From NCBI RefSeq assembly GCF_910591885.1, contig NC_063280.1:7378001-7442000 (forward strand): a DNA stretch of 64,000 nucleotides, given 5' to 3'. Positions 26,201 to 37,821 of the stretch are shown piece after piece. The notes beneath the pieces were generated by a model. It was given only the letters and a program-made list of their open reading frames with translations, did no database searches and had not been told where the DNA came from. This DNA is from Bombus terrestris. Its lineage: Eukaryota; Arthropoda; Insecta; Hymenoptera; Apidae. Every line of letters starts with the position of its first letter. Position 1 is the stretch's first letter. Both the position numbers and the translations under genes were made by a program.

Positions 26201-26475
26201 TCACGTCTTCATGAAGCACTCGACCTGAAACGTTCGTATCAAACGTTCGCGGAAACGGAAGTTTCGCGAAAGGAAAGCGAAACGTAGGACAAGTCATTGG
26301 ATTGCAGTTGTCGACTATCGTTCTGATTGGCTTCGTATGGTTGCTCTTCGTGCAGTAGTTCATTCGTGGCGAACGTGATTGGCCCGATAGATATGAAATT
26401 ATTTCATAAATACGCACATACAGATCGCGTGGGTGGCTGATTTCGCAACTTCGTCTTATTGCGCAGTACAGCAAA
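23277..26475. other. Downstream of peptide A: probable 3' UTR, then intergenic
   Basis: The first several hundred bases after the stop are A/G-rich and probably untranslated. Several AATAAA-like hexamers exist (for example near 24,665 and 24,921), but none is clearly the cleavage signal. A (ttta)n tract occupies 24,478-24,504. The section 26,290-26,385 contains three ATTGG (inverted CCAAT) boxes. No additional gene is supported. Confidence 0.45.
24478..24504. repeat. (TTTA)n microsatellite
   Basis: About 6.75 tandem tetranucleotide units. It creates an artificial open frame beginning with a Leu/Phe/Ile/Tyr-rich stretch that should not be read as a protein. Confidence 0.9.
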
Positions 26476-26977
26476 CACTTTAGCTCACAAAAGTATTTGA
26501 GCGCGTGCCATAGAAAATTTTCGTAAATATGTTATGTGTATTTCGTACGAATCTTATAACGAGATAGCGAGTGGCATGATCATATCGGAAAAATTTGAAA
26601 CCAGTTTGGAAATATATATAGAAGTTACAAGATCTTTATTACAAACATATATATTTCATAAGAAATTAGCAAAGAGTAGACATATAATAAATGTTAAGAA
26701 TGATCCTACTGTGTATAACCATATAATATCGAATATTATATTGAATATGAGTAACGTGACTCGTTAATACGACGGCTAATTGATTGTTCAAATACTTTGA
26801 CGATCTCTCGCACTAAATATCACACAATAGCTTTTATGTACACCTTCAGATTTCTTTCAAACTTTACCGATATTATCACCATATTAGTGTTTCATTGCAA
26901 CGCTAATGAAAATTCCAAATGTTCCCTATAAAACGTGATATATTCACAAAAAATGCTCCAACAAAAATGCTCTCTCT
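26476..26977. mobile_element. Foldback/MITE-like element copy 2
   Basis: Starts with the family terminus (gctcacaaaagtatttgagc) and runs through the same internal blocks as the 36.8-37.36 kb copy, including the aaaccagtttggaaatatata block and gtgtttcattgcaacgctaatgaaaattccaaatg near the right side. The terminal right repeat is decayed. No protein is encoded. Confidence 0.6.
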
Positions 26978-27019
26978 TGGCAAAGTATCGAAGGTAGCCG
27001 TATTAATCCTCTCTTACAT

Positions 27020-27150
27020 AACTGAAAATCTTCATGCACGCATTGCATGTGTTACGTAACACATTTTGAAATTTCATTGGCTCTGTAACGAGACTCGACT
27101 ATCGTCGCTGTGTTAGTGAAGTATGAAGCAAATTTGAAGACGTACATTAT
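27020..27150. mobile_element. Fragment of the same MITE-like family
   Basis: Only the left-half block is present: an aca-cattttgaaatttcattggctctgtaacgag stretch followed by gtgaagtatgaagcaaatttgaagacgta, aligning with 19.2 and 36.9 kb. It lies directly after copy 2, so the locus has attracted more than one insertion or a tandem duplication. Confidence 0.5.
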
Positions 27151-30100
27151 ATATACGTATATGTCATTGGTGTATTACACGTTGGCGAGGAACGGGCCTC
27201 CAAAGTTGCACAATCAAACAGAATTTCTGATTAGCCTGGCTATGTGTTGCTTTTCGTTATCTCGCTACGTAAAACCGACGACCGATTTCGTTCGACGCAC
27301 GACTCCTCCGCCCTATCTTCAAAGGGGAGGAGACTGAATTGCGAAAAACGTCCACGTCGCTATCGCTCCGACACTTTCAAATGTTTGGCCCGAAACTTTG
27401 TTTTCACCGAGCGTTCTCTTCTATTTTTGCCCGGACGGATGATGCAGCCCGAGCAATGGGGTAGATCAGCGTTCGTTGATCTCGTCCCTGTTATTTCTGT
27501 CTCTTTTTCTGTTTGGCAGTTGCCAATGGATAAAATGCTACGAACGTGCGTTCGGAAGTCGAACGAGGTGCAATGCTCTTCTTCTTTTTTCTTCGAGATT
27601 CTTTCCAAATTTTGAGGTTTGGGTAATGAGAGCTTATATGTTGATTGCGAGGAGTAAAGAGTTCGAGAAAAGAGAGCTTTCGCGTATTGGGTAGGTTCAA
27701 GAGGGTGGTGTTGGGTTTAGTGGTTAGAGAATGGGGAGATAAGAATTAGATCCTGCATTAACGAGAACTTCAAAGAAATATATTTACGTATAAAATATTG
27801 AAAGTATAGTACCGATTATAATGAACGATGTAAATGAAACAAATATCTGGTTGCAGCTCACTTCTTTGGTTAGCTTCGTAGAAATATCAATCCGTGCAAA
27901 TGACTGCAGTCTAACGATCGGAGAACAAGATAGTAGATCGTAAATAATACGAATAAATAATAAGAGAGATCGTTTATGAAATATCAAGAAATGTTTGAGG
28001 TACGAAGAAATGACGAGGAATAGAGATCGGAAGGTAATGATGGAAGAATCCAAGGAGAGGTAATCGAAATTTTCGTTTTAATCTTATTCCTGTTTTCTTC
28101 GTATTTTTCGCGCGTGCATTGAACAGGACAAGTTCAACAGTCGAGTATTTTTAAAAACAAAAGAAAAAAAGACGAGGATAAACGAGTCTTAACGAGAGAA
28201 ATTAACGAGTCAAAATTATCAGAGTTTTTAATTCGGTTCTTATACCGAGAAATGAAAGAGAAGAAGTAACCTTATATCGAAAGAACTATAATCACGATTT
28301 AGAAAACACGATCGTGACTACCTCCAAAAAGTCAGCAAATAATCTACAAGAGGCAGAACGATGAGCAATAATATTTACGTTGACGTAATAACTGAATAAT
28401 TTTTATTTGTTCATATTTCGTAACTTTTTATCGCCCAGCTGGACCATTTGTAGAAGAAACATGTACGAAATAATTTGTTATCTGAGCTCGGTGCGCGTAT
28501 ACTTTGATTACATTTTACAATGTTACATTTGGTAAGACTGGCGCGTGAGATGAATGGTCGAGGACATCGCGTCGTGATCATCTGATCCGATGTTCGTTTA
28601 ATTAGTATACTCGCTATCTCTCTTCCGTTTCTTTCGCATCGTACGGTTACAAATCTCAAATCAATATATCCTAAGCCACGTAAGAAATTTCTTTAGATTT
28701 CTGCTGGCTTTTGCTAATCGTAACTTCACAATTGATATTCACCAGCTTTTTTCCTTTTTTTTTTTTATGAATTATAACTTGATTTTATCCTTTCTTTGAA
28801 TATTTCTGGTCCTGTTATGTACGTCAGTCAGCCAGGCTGCCAATATGTGTGTTTCTGCATCTCGAAATTTTCCATAAGTACATAAACATCTACAGTGTGG
28901 CAAATTGCAAATTTCATATCAAATTTTAGATCGACAAAATTGTAAAATCGAAAATTCTAAAATTTGGAATGTAATTGTAATTCGGTTAACTCCGGATCTT
29001 TGCTGTATTGGTTTGAGATGATCGGTGGAACATATTGGATATGTATGTATTTTCTAAAGATATAGGAAAATCCGTTGAGTAAATCGGATAAGTCCCCCGG
29101 ATAGATTGCTCGAATCGATTAGATTCGAATGATGAAATACAACGTGGTAATTAGATCATGCTTTATCGTATTTCCGTTTTTACTTAGATTTATCTAAATT
29201 GTTCCAGCAGAGAGATTACAATTTCAACGGATTTCATTTGTTTAATTTCGTACAATTTCATTTCTGTAAATTTCGCTTCATCCTCGAATCCCCACTCTCT
29301 TCGATGTATGTGTAATATTCAATACACATACGTACAAATTTCTAAAATGAAACCTAGCAAACGAATCAATTTTCCTTTCTTATTGAAAAACTATATTTCC
29401 TATGGCATTGCTCTTCGCGCTGTTAAATATTCGTTATAAAACAATTCTTAAATTAACTCGCAACTTTTCGGTCTCTGCATTCGCTGTTTCTCTGAATTCA
29501 TAGTCAAGTGGTTTATGCTTGTGCCATTATCGTCTCTTATTTCCTTCTCATGTATGGCAACAGGATCGAACATAAAAGGAACAAATAAAAATAGTTCCCC
29601 GATTTCCCAAGAATGATCAATTTTCCTTGTGAACCTTCTCTTATCCACGAAGCATGCAAAATTCTCCTGACATGCACGTGGGAGGAGATAGGAAGTAAAA
29701 CGCAAATGACGAAACTAGCAATCTAATTACGCTGAAACGCTTATTCGTGTCAGATATTCTCCGTACGTCTTGCGTTTCAAGGAAGAAACTTTCACGCGCA
29801 TCATTGCGTCGCATTAAATGTCGCAAAAAAAAAAGAAAAAAAATACGAAGGAGAAAAGTCGTGAAAAAAGCCACTATCGAGACAAGTAAGCATTTTCTTT
29901 CTGTCGCGTGCCGCCTGATAGCTATATTATTGTATTTTATGATGAAAGCAACGACGTTAACTCCTTCCATTTCCAGTTTCGCAACTGTACGTAAACATTC
30001 GTCCCTTTCCATTTCATTGAACACGAGAAATCCTGCATATTCGAGCGAAGTAATAATATTCGTTTGAATAAAGCGGTGAGAAAATCCATGTATTTTCGTG

Positions 30101-31190
30101 TAAAATTTTAATTAACCGGCCCTATTTTCTTGATCGACCAAATTCCAAATATAAATCAAAGCAAATATAACAAGATGATAAAGAGAAGAAATCACTGAAA
30201 CGTAAGATGAACATGACCTTCTGTAAGGGGGAGATTTTATGATCGATGAACTCGCATCGGCTTATCCTTACATAAAGCATCCGAAATAGCCACTTTCTAT
30301 CATCGAAAATTCCACCACTCTTCGTTATCGTTTCATCGACACACGCGAGATTCAAAGACATCATGAATAAAAAGAAACTGTAATCAATCCCAATTAATGC
30401 AGCAACGCTCTTATTTTTGTGTCGAAAAGGAGTCAAGACAAGACAAAACGTACAGTATCGTGCAACAGTTTTCGGCTACTTATCTTTTCAGGAAGCGCTT
30501 CTGAGTATCGAGGAGATCGAAGTTTGAAATCGACGAACGGTAGAAAGCGCAGAATGTACTTATCGGGAGTTTTATTATTTTAAGGGAGCCTCGAGAGGAA
30601 AAAGTAGGTTTTTCAATACTAACAGGTCATACGGAATTACCGATCACTTGAAATTCATCGATGTCACTCAACGATACATTTACAAGTTCTTATCGGTCGT
30701 AGATTTCTCGCTGGGGCATTAATTTTGAATTTTTCAATAATTCAGGGACGATTTGCTGGACTATTTAGAATACTCCGCGGTCATGAGATTCTCTTCTATT
30801 TATTTTTTAGCGTAGCTAATTCCACGATTACACGATACAGGCTGACAGTTGTTGCATAATTAATTAAAAATATTAATTATACGACTATCGGTAAAAGAAA
30901 GCACCGCTGCAGTTTTTCAATTGCAAACAGATAGTTTCAGGCTTTCACTCGTTATCGTGTAGGCAATTAAGAAATCATCAGCGTATTCTGGTACACTGAC
31001 ATCGTATTAAGGCTGGCTATTTTTTGAGACGCTTGACACCGGCGATAGGAGACACCGAAAACCGACCAAAGGGGGGACATTTCTGAAAATCAATTACCGA
31101 TACCGATTTATCGTACGAAAGGAACGATAACCACGAAAGGGGGTGTAACCACGTCAATGGCTTTTCAAGTAGAGGGGGAAGATGTTCCTC
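27151..31190. other. Intergenic between peptide genes A and B
   Basis: No supported gene. The 27.18-27.7 kb part is GC-richer and open in several frames at once on both strands, which is a composition effect rather than a coding signal. The last 150 bp before 31,190 contain purine-rich and CpG-containing sequence that probably belongs to the promoter of peptide B. Confidence 0.45.
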
Positions 31191-31201
31191 GAGCAAGAGG
31201 A

Positions 31202-31240
31202 TATATAGGCGCACCAGAGCCTCGTAACGTTACAGTTTCA
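31202..31240 (+). promoter_or_regulatory. TATA box and initiator of peptide B
   Basis: tatata at 31,202-31,207 is followed by tacagtttca at 31,231-31,240, with the initiator A 32 bp after the first T. The initiator core (tacagttt) matches that of peptide A (tacagttc). The predicted leader to 31,412 has no upstream ATG. Confidence 0.6.
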
Positions 31241-31411
31241 AGCAAAAACCGAACGATTCGGGCGACCTGTGGTCGATTCTACTTGTAAAATTTGGACGAG
31301 AAAGTTTCGCGCAAGCATATTGAAAATTTCGCGAAAATTTCGAATTTCTTCTCGAATTTGTCTTCTTTCTACGTTTTCTTTCATTTTATTCGTTTTACCT
31401 CCACGCGAACA

Positions 31412-34400
31412 ATGAATAGTAGCGCGAGCAAAAATATTTCCGCCAACTATTGGATCAGAGTCGTTGTTGCACTTTTTGTTTCGCTTTGTCTCAGTGAAAT
31501 CGTATCCGCACAACCTGGATATGACAGGTAAATGTTGCATTATACTTTACTGTCTTTTAAGAGGATTTTCTTTTCTTTTCCTCTATGACTGTTTGTCTTA
31601 CGATTTTTCTAATGTTTACTCGTACGATCGTTAGCCAGTTAGTTAATAATTTGCATTTCGCAACTTGGAATTATAATTGAAACCTCTTCTTCTTTTTTAC
31701 AAAAATTTGATCGGTAGCGTATCGTAATTATAATTTATAACGCGTATGTGACAAGATGTTACAGAGCAAGGGGTTGACGATGATTAAGATAACGAATCTT
31801 TTATTAACAATTACGAACATTTTGAAAAATAAAGTCTAAGCTCAAGCTTCTAGGGAACAAAGTCCAAGCTGTAGTACGATTAAGTAGACTTTCTCAAAGT
31901 GATTTTTATCCTATTTGAACGGCCTTATTTGTGCTTCAAAATTGTCGTTTGGGAGTATTCGTGAACAGAGTGGTGTACTAATTTCTAAGAAGCAATAATT
32001 TCCCTTATTTAATATTTATTTATTTTCCAACAGAACTGCCCGCGAGAACACGGTCGACATCCACGACACTCTGTTAAATTTTGCGAAAATGGGGGACAAA
32101 GGTATGGCGGAAGAAATGAGCGCTGGAATATCAAGAACGACTAAAGAGTGAGTAATCTTTCATCACGCTTCTCAACAACTTTCCAACATAGATTCCACTC
32201 TAAAGATTTATTGAACAAGACATTTAAACCAAAGAAGATTAGAGTCTAATTTTCAATAGAAATTTCCAACTCACAGCAAATTCTTTTTCTCTCTGAATGG
32301 ATAGAAATTGTCGAAACGAAGGTTTTTCGAGTTAAAAATTTCGTTAACGAAACTACTAAGATCATAGTAGAGCGACCAAAAAATCTCAGTTTCAACGATA
32401 AAGAGGCTTCGCAAAAAGATTGACCCTATCCGAATGGCAGACTTTCTCTTTTTTTAACAAATTTTGTATCACACACACAGACGGCACAAACGATTATCGG
32501 ATCAAAGGCGAGCAGAGCTAGAGACCCTGATGGCACTCTCGAAAATGACGGGGAAATTGGTGAACGTGATCAGGGGAGGACGTCAACTGCAGCCAACCAA
32601 GACGTGAGTAGTATAAATGACAAATTTTCTAACTTACAGCTTTTGTCCTCCTCTTCTATCAAATTTTCTAATCTTCCGCTTTATCGTCAGTGAAAGGGAA
32701 AAACGTTCGGTCTTCGACATGAACGTGAAGAATCTACAAAGACTGTTCCGACTGTCGCAGAAATTGGGATACAAAGGAAACGCGGCATTTCCCGTTATTA
32801 GGTAAGCAACTGACATCGCATATTCGTTCAACTTGAAGACGTATGATCAATTTTTTGAGTAAAATCTAGAGTTACCATTACCACTGACGAATATGAGAAA
32901 CTCTACAGCCGTTAAATATCGACACGTTCGTGTAATAGAAGATGTTACTACGGCTGATTCGACCGATCGAATTCTTTTTATTTACGCAAGATTCTATTTC
33001 TTCTATTTATTATATAAGATTTCTATTTATTTACGCAATAACCCTGCCGCGTTGTTTCGGTCATCTTCGACCCAGTTGTTTACCTTTCTAAACAAAAAAT
33101 TCTTTTTTTAAATTTCTCGAATTCGAGGAATGTACGAAATAATCGTAATAGATATGCAGAATTTCTTGTCTCGATTCTATATTGAATATACGTGTTTTTG
33201 GATCGCGAAGAGACTGTTTGTTTATTAAAAGATTGTGATATAAAAATTCAGGAATCACAGCAGGATTAACGTAATTAACGGTATCGATAAAGCACTTGAA
33301 AAGTTTACTAATCAACTCGGCTAGTCACTTCCACAGAGTTCGCTAATCTTCACGACCTTTGTTTAATAATAAATGAAACGTACAGATACTCGTACAACGT
33401 TTAAAAAGTAAGTCGTAAAGCTTACGATCGGCGTCTTCGATGAACGTCAGTGATTTATCCCCGGAATGAAGTGCACAAATCTCTTCAGAATTGTTCGAAA
33501 TTTCTAACAATGAAATTCAAGTAAAACTAATTCGTGCTCGGTGCTCACACATTTTATCGTCTTTGACCGCACTCGCTACGTATTCTGCGCGTGAACGATC
33601 GATGTAAAATCGACGGATCGAAACTGCTCGAGGCTTGATCTTCGAAAAAAGATATCGCGTAGAACGAACTGCGCCATGGCTTTCCGTCTACTTCTTTTTC
33701 TCAGCTTCGCTTCATTTTTTTCTTCCTCGATAAGATCACGTTCGCGTATTCGAAATTCGCAATGCGAAACGCGTGCATATGTAACGAGAATCGGAAACGT
33801 GATGTAAGACGAGCGTAGTGTTAGTCCAGATAAATCCTTGTCGAACCGAGACGAACTCGCGGCATCTTATCTGTCGTTGATATGTCGCAATCGGTCCGAT
33901 TCGCATCAAAAATAATTCAACGATAGTGCGTCTAACGAGACGAGATACACTTGGCACGCGAATTCGTTTCGATCTTACTCCCTTTCTTTGAACCATTTAA
34001 CAGCGTAGCCCAAGGGAAACTCTATATCGCGTTATTTTCACAGTTTCACAGGCTGCCGCCACTCTTGAATTTTCTATGCTTCGGTCTCATTTTCATCTCA
34101 ATAGCGAGAAGGTACCTTTGACGTTTTCAAAACATTTTCTGCATAAAATTGAATCAAGAAAGGAATCAGATATATCAGTAACGCTTCTCCTACGATGCTC
34201 GTGTACTTTCCTTAAACTTGCAAAATTTTCCAACGATAGAAAAGTACAATTTAGTGTGAAAAATGATCCGAATAGGACACACGAGAGTCGAATATCATCT
34301 TCGGTAAAGCAATTATTAATTTCTGTTTTGTATGCAAAGTTGGAAGCACGTACGTCTGTTGTTTATCTATACATGTGAAAACCAGGAACGCGAGAAATGT

Positions 34401-35088
34401 CGTACATGCCCAGGATCACCAGATCTGTAGAGATGATCAATTTTATTTTTTATAACGTTCATAGTGAATTGCTCGATAAAGCTGTTAAACGATATACAGT
34501 AGGATTCGTGAAAATATTTTCAATGTCGAATATTTCGTAGTATTCTGGTCTTCATTCAGAAAATTGCGTGTACGGTAGAATTGGTAGCTAGCCTCGTGAG
34601 ATAAACTCGATGACCCGGATATCTTTGTAGTATTTTAAATGCGGCCAAATAGTACATACTTACTACTCTTCTCGCGGTGACTGAGTTGCCTTTTCATTGA
34701 TATTTCATTCTCGATAACATTGTAGAATAGAAATAACAGAATGGTACGTTGTTTGTCATACTGATCGCGAAAATTAGACAAAAGAAATCGGTTAAATTAA
34801 CTAACAATGCTACTTGCCTTCTTTCAGCACCATATAATTTTTATAGCTTTAATCTCTTATTCTTATCTTTTTCTCTCTCTCTTCTCGGATTCTCTTCTCT
34901 TCCCCTGTTAGAAAATATATCCTATAAAATATACGTTAAATCTTAAAAATATGTACGATTTACGAGACGTTTATTAAGTACTTACATGATGCTATAATTC
35001 TGAAAAATATTGATCATTCGTCCGAAATAATTAAGCGCCTGTTAAGAAAATACCGTTAACATATCTTCTCTTATTTATTTACAGTTGA
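31412..35088 (+). CDS. Secreted peptide-hormone-like precursor B
   Basis: Predicted 155-residue precursor from exons 31412-31527, 32034-32147, 32481-32603, 32691-32801 and a terminal piece ending 35088, all GT-AG and in phase. Residues 1-33 form a signal peptide (V-V-V-A-L-F-V-S-L-C-L core, cleavage near V-S-A). An extra exon absent from paralog A (N-T-V-D-I-H-D-T-L-L-N-F-A-K-M-G) leads to R-H-K-R, then L-S-D-Q-R-R-A-E-L-E-T-L and 36 residues to the next junction, then E-R-E-K-R and a third segment with L-Q-R-L-F-R-L. The 123-nt core exon has the same length and phase as that of A. There is no Gly before the basic site, so the core peptide is not predicted to be amidated. No cysteines are exposed after the signal. 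The last intron splits the final codon. If it is retained, only the final residue changes (Arg instead of Ser) and translation stops at 32,803-32,805. Confidence 0.75.
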
Positions 35089-36841
35089 AGCCACAGAATC
35101 ATGCAGAATGTATTGGCGTGAATTTATTTATCCATGAAAGTGCATCGAACCAAAAAAGGATGACCCTGGCACAAAAGAAATTTCGTGTATCGATTCGTCT
35201 GCGAAACCATTGACGAATCACGAATTAGGCGTTTCATAAAAAATTATTATCATCTCCTATGTATTTCGCAGGAATAATACAAATTCCAATTGCTGTACAA
35301 CTATTTATTTATTATACCTAATGGGAAACTGATACGAATCCTCTTGTGAGATATTTCTTAATGTATTCTTTCTTATACTCTGATAATAAATTTATATAAT
35401 ATAATATACTTATATCGTTATATATTTGTTTACCTATGATTACTTGAAATTTGTATGCTGGTAATTCGTGCACGATTAAATCTCCAATTTGCAATTACAA
35501 ATACGTAGTTTAATTTTATAATTGACATTTGATCGACGTTATGTATACGTGTTTTCTATTTATGGTAGAAATATAACATCAGATATAAAAATATAACAAT
35601 AACATTAAAAATTTCGAATTTCAAAAGAATGTACATTAATCATTACCTTGCCGTCATCTAGCGGTCATTACTTTAAGTATCAACGGAGGGACTAACATTG
35701 AATCGGTAACGTCAGGGACGATAATAAAATGGTAAGAAGGTCAAGTAATTCTTAAAACATAAAACGCGAAACATTGGAGACACAAGCAACGCGAGATAGC
35801 ATCGTTGAATACCAGTCTTATTCTATATCTCATCCTAGTCAACGTTAGTACATATATTTCTGATTTTACTCGCCATCGCTGTCTCCAACTTTTTGGACGG
35901 TCGGTATTGCAGAACATGGGACATGAATGGATTTCTATATGGTTACGAAAACAAACGATTGCAAGGTTACATTATATCGTTCGTTTATATATTCTATTTT
36001 TCATTCACATTAAAAATTCACATTCTAAAGGAAATGTTTAAATCAAACAATTCTTTTCTCGAACACTCGTAACGTCCACCACTGTTATTAAATGATGCAA
36101 TTATAAGCGAGATTCATCTCTTATATTTATTCTATGTCATCCATTGTATCGTTGTAAATAACACAAGCAATATTCTTATAATATTTCTCAAAGTATAACA
36201 CTGAGAAACAAATTTATTATCTATTACACGACATAATAGCAGAGCTTTCGCGCATGAATCGCCATTACGAATTTCAAAAATATCTCGAAAAGAGGATCGA
36301 TACTCTAACAAAGCTTGATATATCGAACTCGGAACTCTCGAAGTGGACGTAACAATCGCAGTTATCGATCGATGCGAGTCGCGCAATGGTATCCTTTGAT
36401 AGTAGTGGTGCTCGCGCTAGGTTCTGACAAAAATTTGCGTTAAAAACGGTGTATAAAATGCAGAAACGGTCTAACTCGGGAACTCTTGGGTTAGCTTGGA
36501 AGATGCTTCCTATGATAAGTGAAAGAAGCATCCAGATCCCAGGGGGATATCACCGAGTGGCTTAGCTGTCGCATTTATCCAACAGAGATGTCTGCGCCCT
36601 GAGAAACGGACTGGCGGACAGACAGACGTCTCTGTCAACTTTTTCTGTGTTCTGATTTCCGATACGAAATGCTGTTTGGAAAATTCGGCAACTCTCCGGA
36701 GCGTATTCTCTAGGTATATAGTCAACACGGCCAGAGTTGATATATGTGAGTGGTGGGGATTTGCTCTCGATCACTTTGCTCCCGATGTGTGTCCCGTTTT
36801 CGCTTTCTTCGTCCCGTTCTCGCGATGCTTACATGATACAC
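35089..36841. other. 3' region of peptide B and intergenic
   Basis: No gene is supported. AATAAA-like signals occur near 35,385 (ctgataataaattta), which fits a short 3' UTR for peptide B if the terminal exon is real. Short open frames around 36.2-36.9 kb overlap in several frames and carry no domain. Confidence 0.4.
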
Positions 36842-37360
36842 ACAGTGGCTCGCCAAAGCATTTCAACACTTGCCGTAGAAAACTTTTGTCTGCATACTAT
36901 GTGTTTTATGTAGAACATATTTTTTTGAAACTTTATTAGTATTGTTATGAGCCATAACTGTCATGATTATATTAGTGAAATTTCAAGCCAATCTGAAAAT
37001 ATGTATACAAGTTACAAAACATTGACTGCAAACGTATATTTAGTAACAAATTAGTATACAGTGTGAACAGCCATTTTAAACATCTAATAAATATTAAAGA
37101 TGGTCCTATTGAATATTGTGATTTATTAATATAATGGACTGATTCAATACTTTTGCGATCCCAACGAAATATATACCTACAGTATGTATCGTATAGTTTT
37201 TCATGTACGTTTTTCATGTTCCGTTTCAAATTTGATCGATATTCACAATAGTCGTGTCACGACACAGTGCTGATGAAATTTCAAAATGTGGGATTATAAC
37301 ACATATATTATATTCATAAAAGGTTTGTATAAATGTTCGAATACTTTCATGAACTACTAT
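36842..37360. mobile_element. Foldback/MITE-like element copy 3 (most complete)
   Basis: About 519 bp with imperfect terminal inverted repeats. The left end reads cagtggctcgccaaagcatt and the right end aatactttcatgaactacta, its inverse complement with mismatches. The subterminal halves are also mutually inverted (tgaaactttattagtattg on the left, gtgctgatgaaatttcaaa on the right), which gives a foldback structure. There is no coding capacity. The family recurs at 19.2, 26.5 and 27.0 kb. Confidence 0.7.
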
Positions 37361-37361
37361 A

Positions 37362-37531
37362 CCTTGTAATTTAGACGTACATATAAGCAATTTCAAACTC
37401 GACCAAGATAGTCCCGACAATCGTGTCTACGTGACAGTGCTAATAAAATTGCCAAAATGTGGAAGCACAACACGCGTAATATATTCGTAAAATGCTTCTA
37501 CGAGTGTCTGAATACTTTCATGAGCGACCGT
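37362..37531. mobile_element. Right-half copy of the MITE-like family
   Basis: Begins right after copy 3 and repeats its right half (gacagtgctaataaaattgccaaaatgtgg ... gaatactttcatgagcgacc). The result is a tandem one-and-a-half element whose end lies about 290 bp upstream of the Sos start codon. Confidence 0.65.
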
Positions 37532-37821
37532 ACATACGATTTTGTAAATGTGACACTCCCAACCAATAATGAAAATTTCTTTCTACCTTCTATCATTTTA
37601 CACGATTGTACGATGGAAATATGAGAAAAGTCGTATGATAGAATTATGAAGGAAGTCTGTAAATGTGTTTCTGTTTTGAAAAAAGGCGTGAACTAATTCC
37701 CACCGCCAGGAAAAACCACTGAGTTTGAGTGGTGGTAAAAATCACATATCAATTCTGGCCGTACCGACTTTAGTGCGCGTTATTCTGTCGGGTGCGTGAT
37801 AGCCTGTACCAGTACGTAGAG

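Noticed and set aside
26534..26767. 77-codon plus-strand frame
   Set aside because: It lies wholly inside a MITE-like repeat copy and aligns to non-coding sequence in the other copies.
27244..27615. 123-codon plus-strand open frame between the peptide genes
   Set aside because: The same stretch is open in other frames on both strands, has no domain and no splice context. It is a GC-composition effect.
29641..30067. Overlapping 127- and 106-codon frames on opposite strands
   Set aside because: They are Arg/Lys- and Phe/Leu-rich mirror frames of a purine-rich stretch, with no domain or splice sites.
31292..31411. In-frame N-terminal extension of peptide B
   Set aside because: It also begins at TTG. 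The first ATG after the initiator is 31,412 and gives a proper signal peptide.
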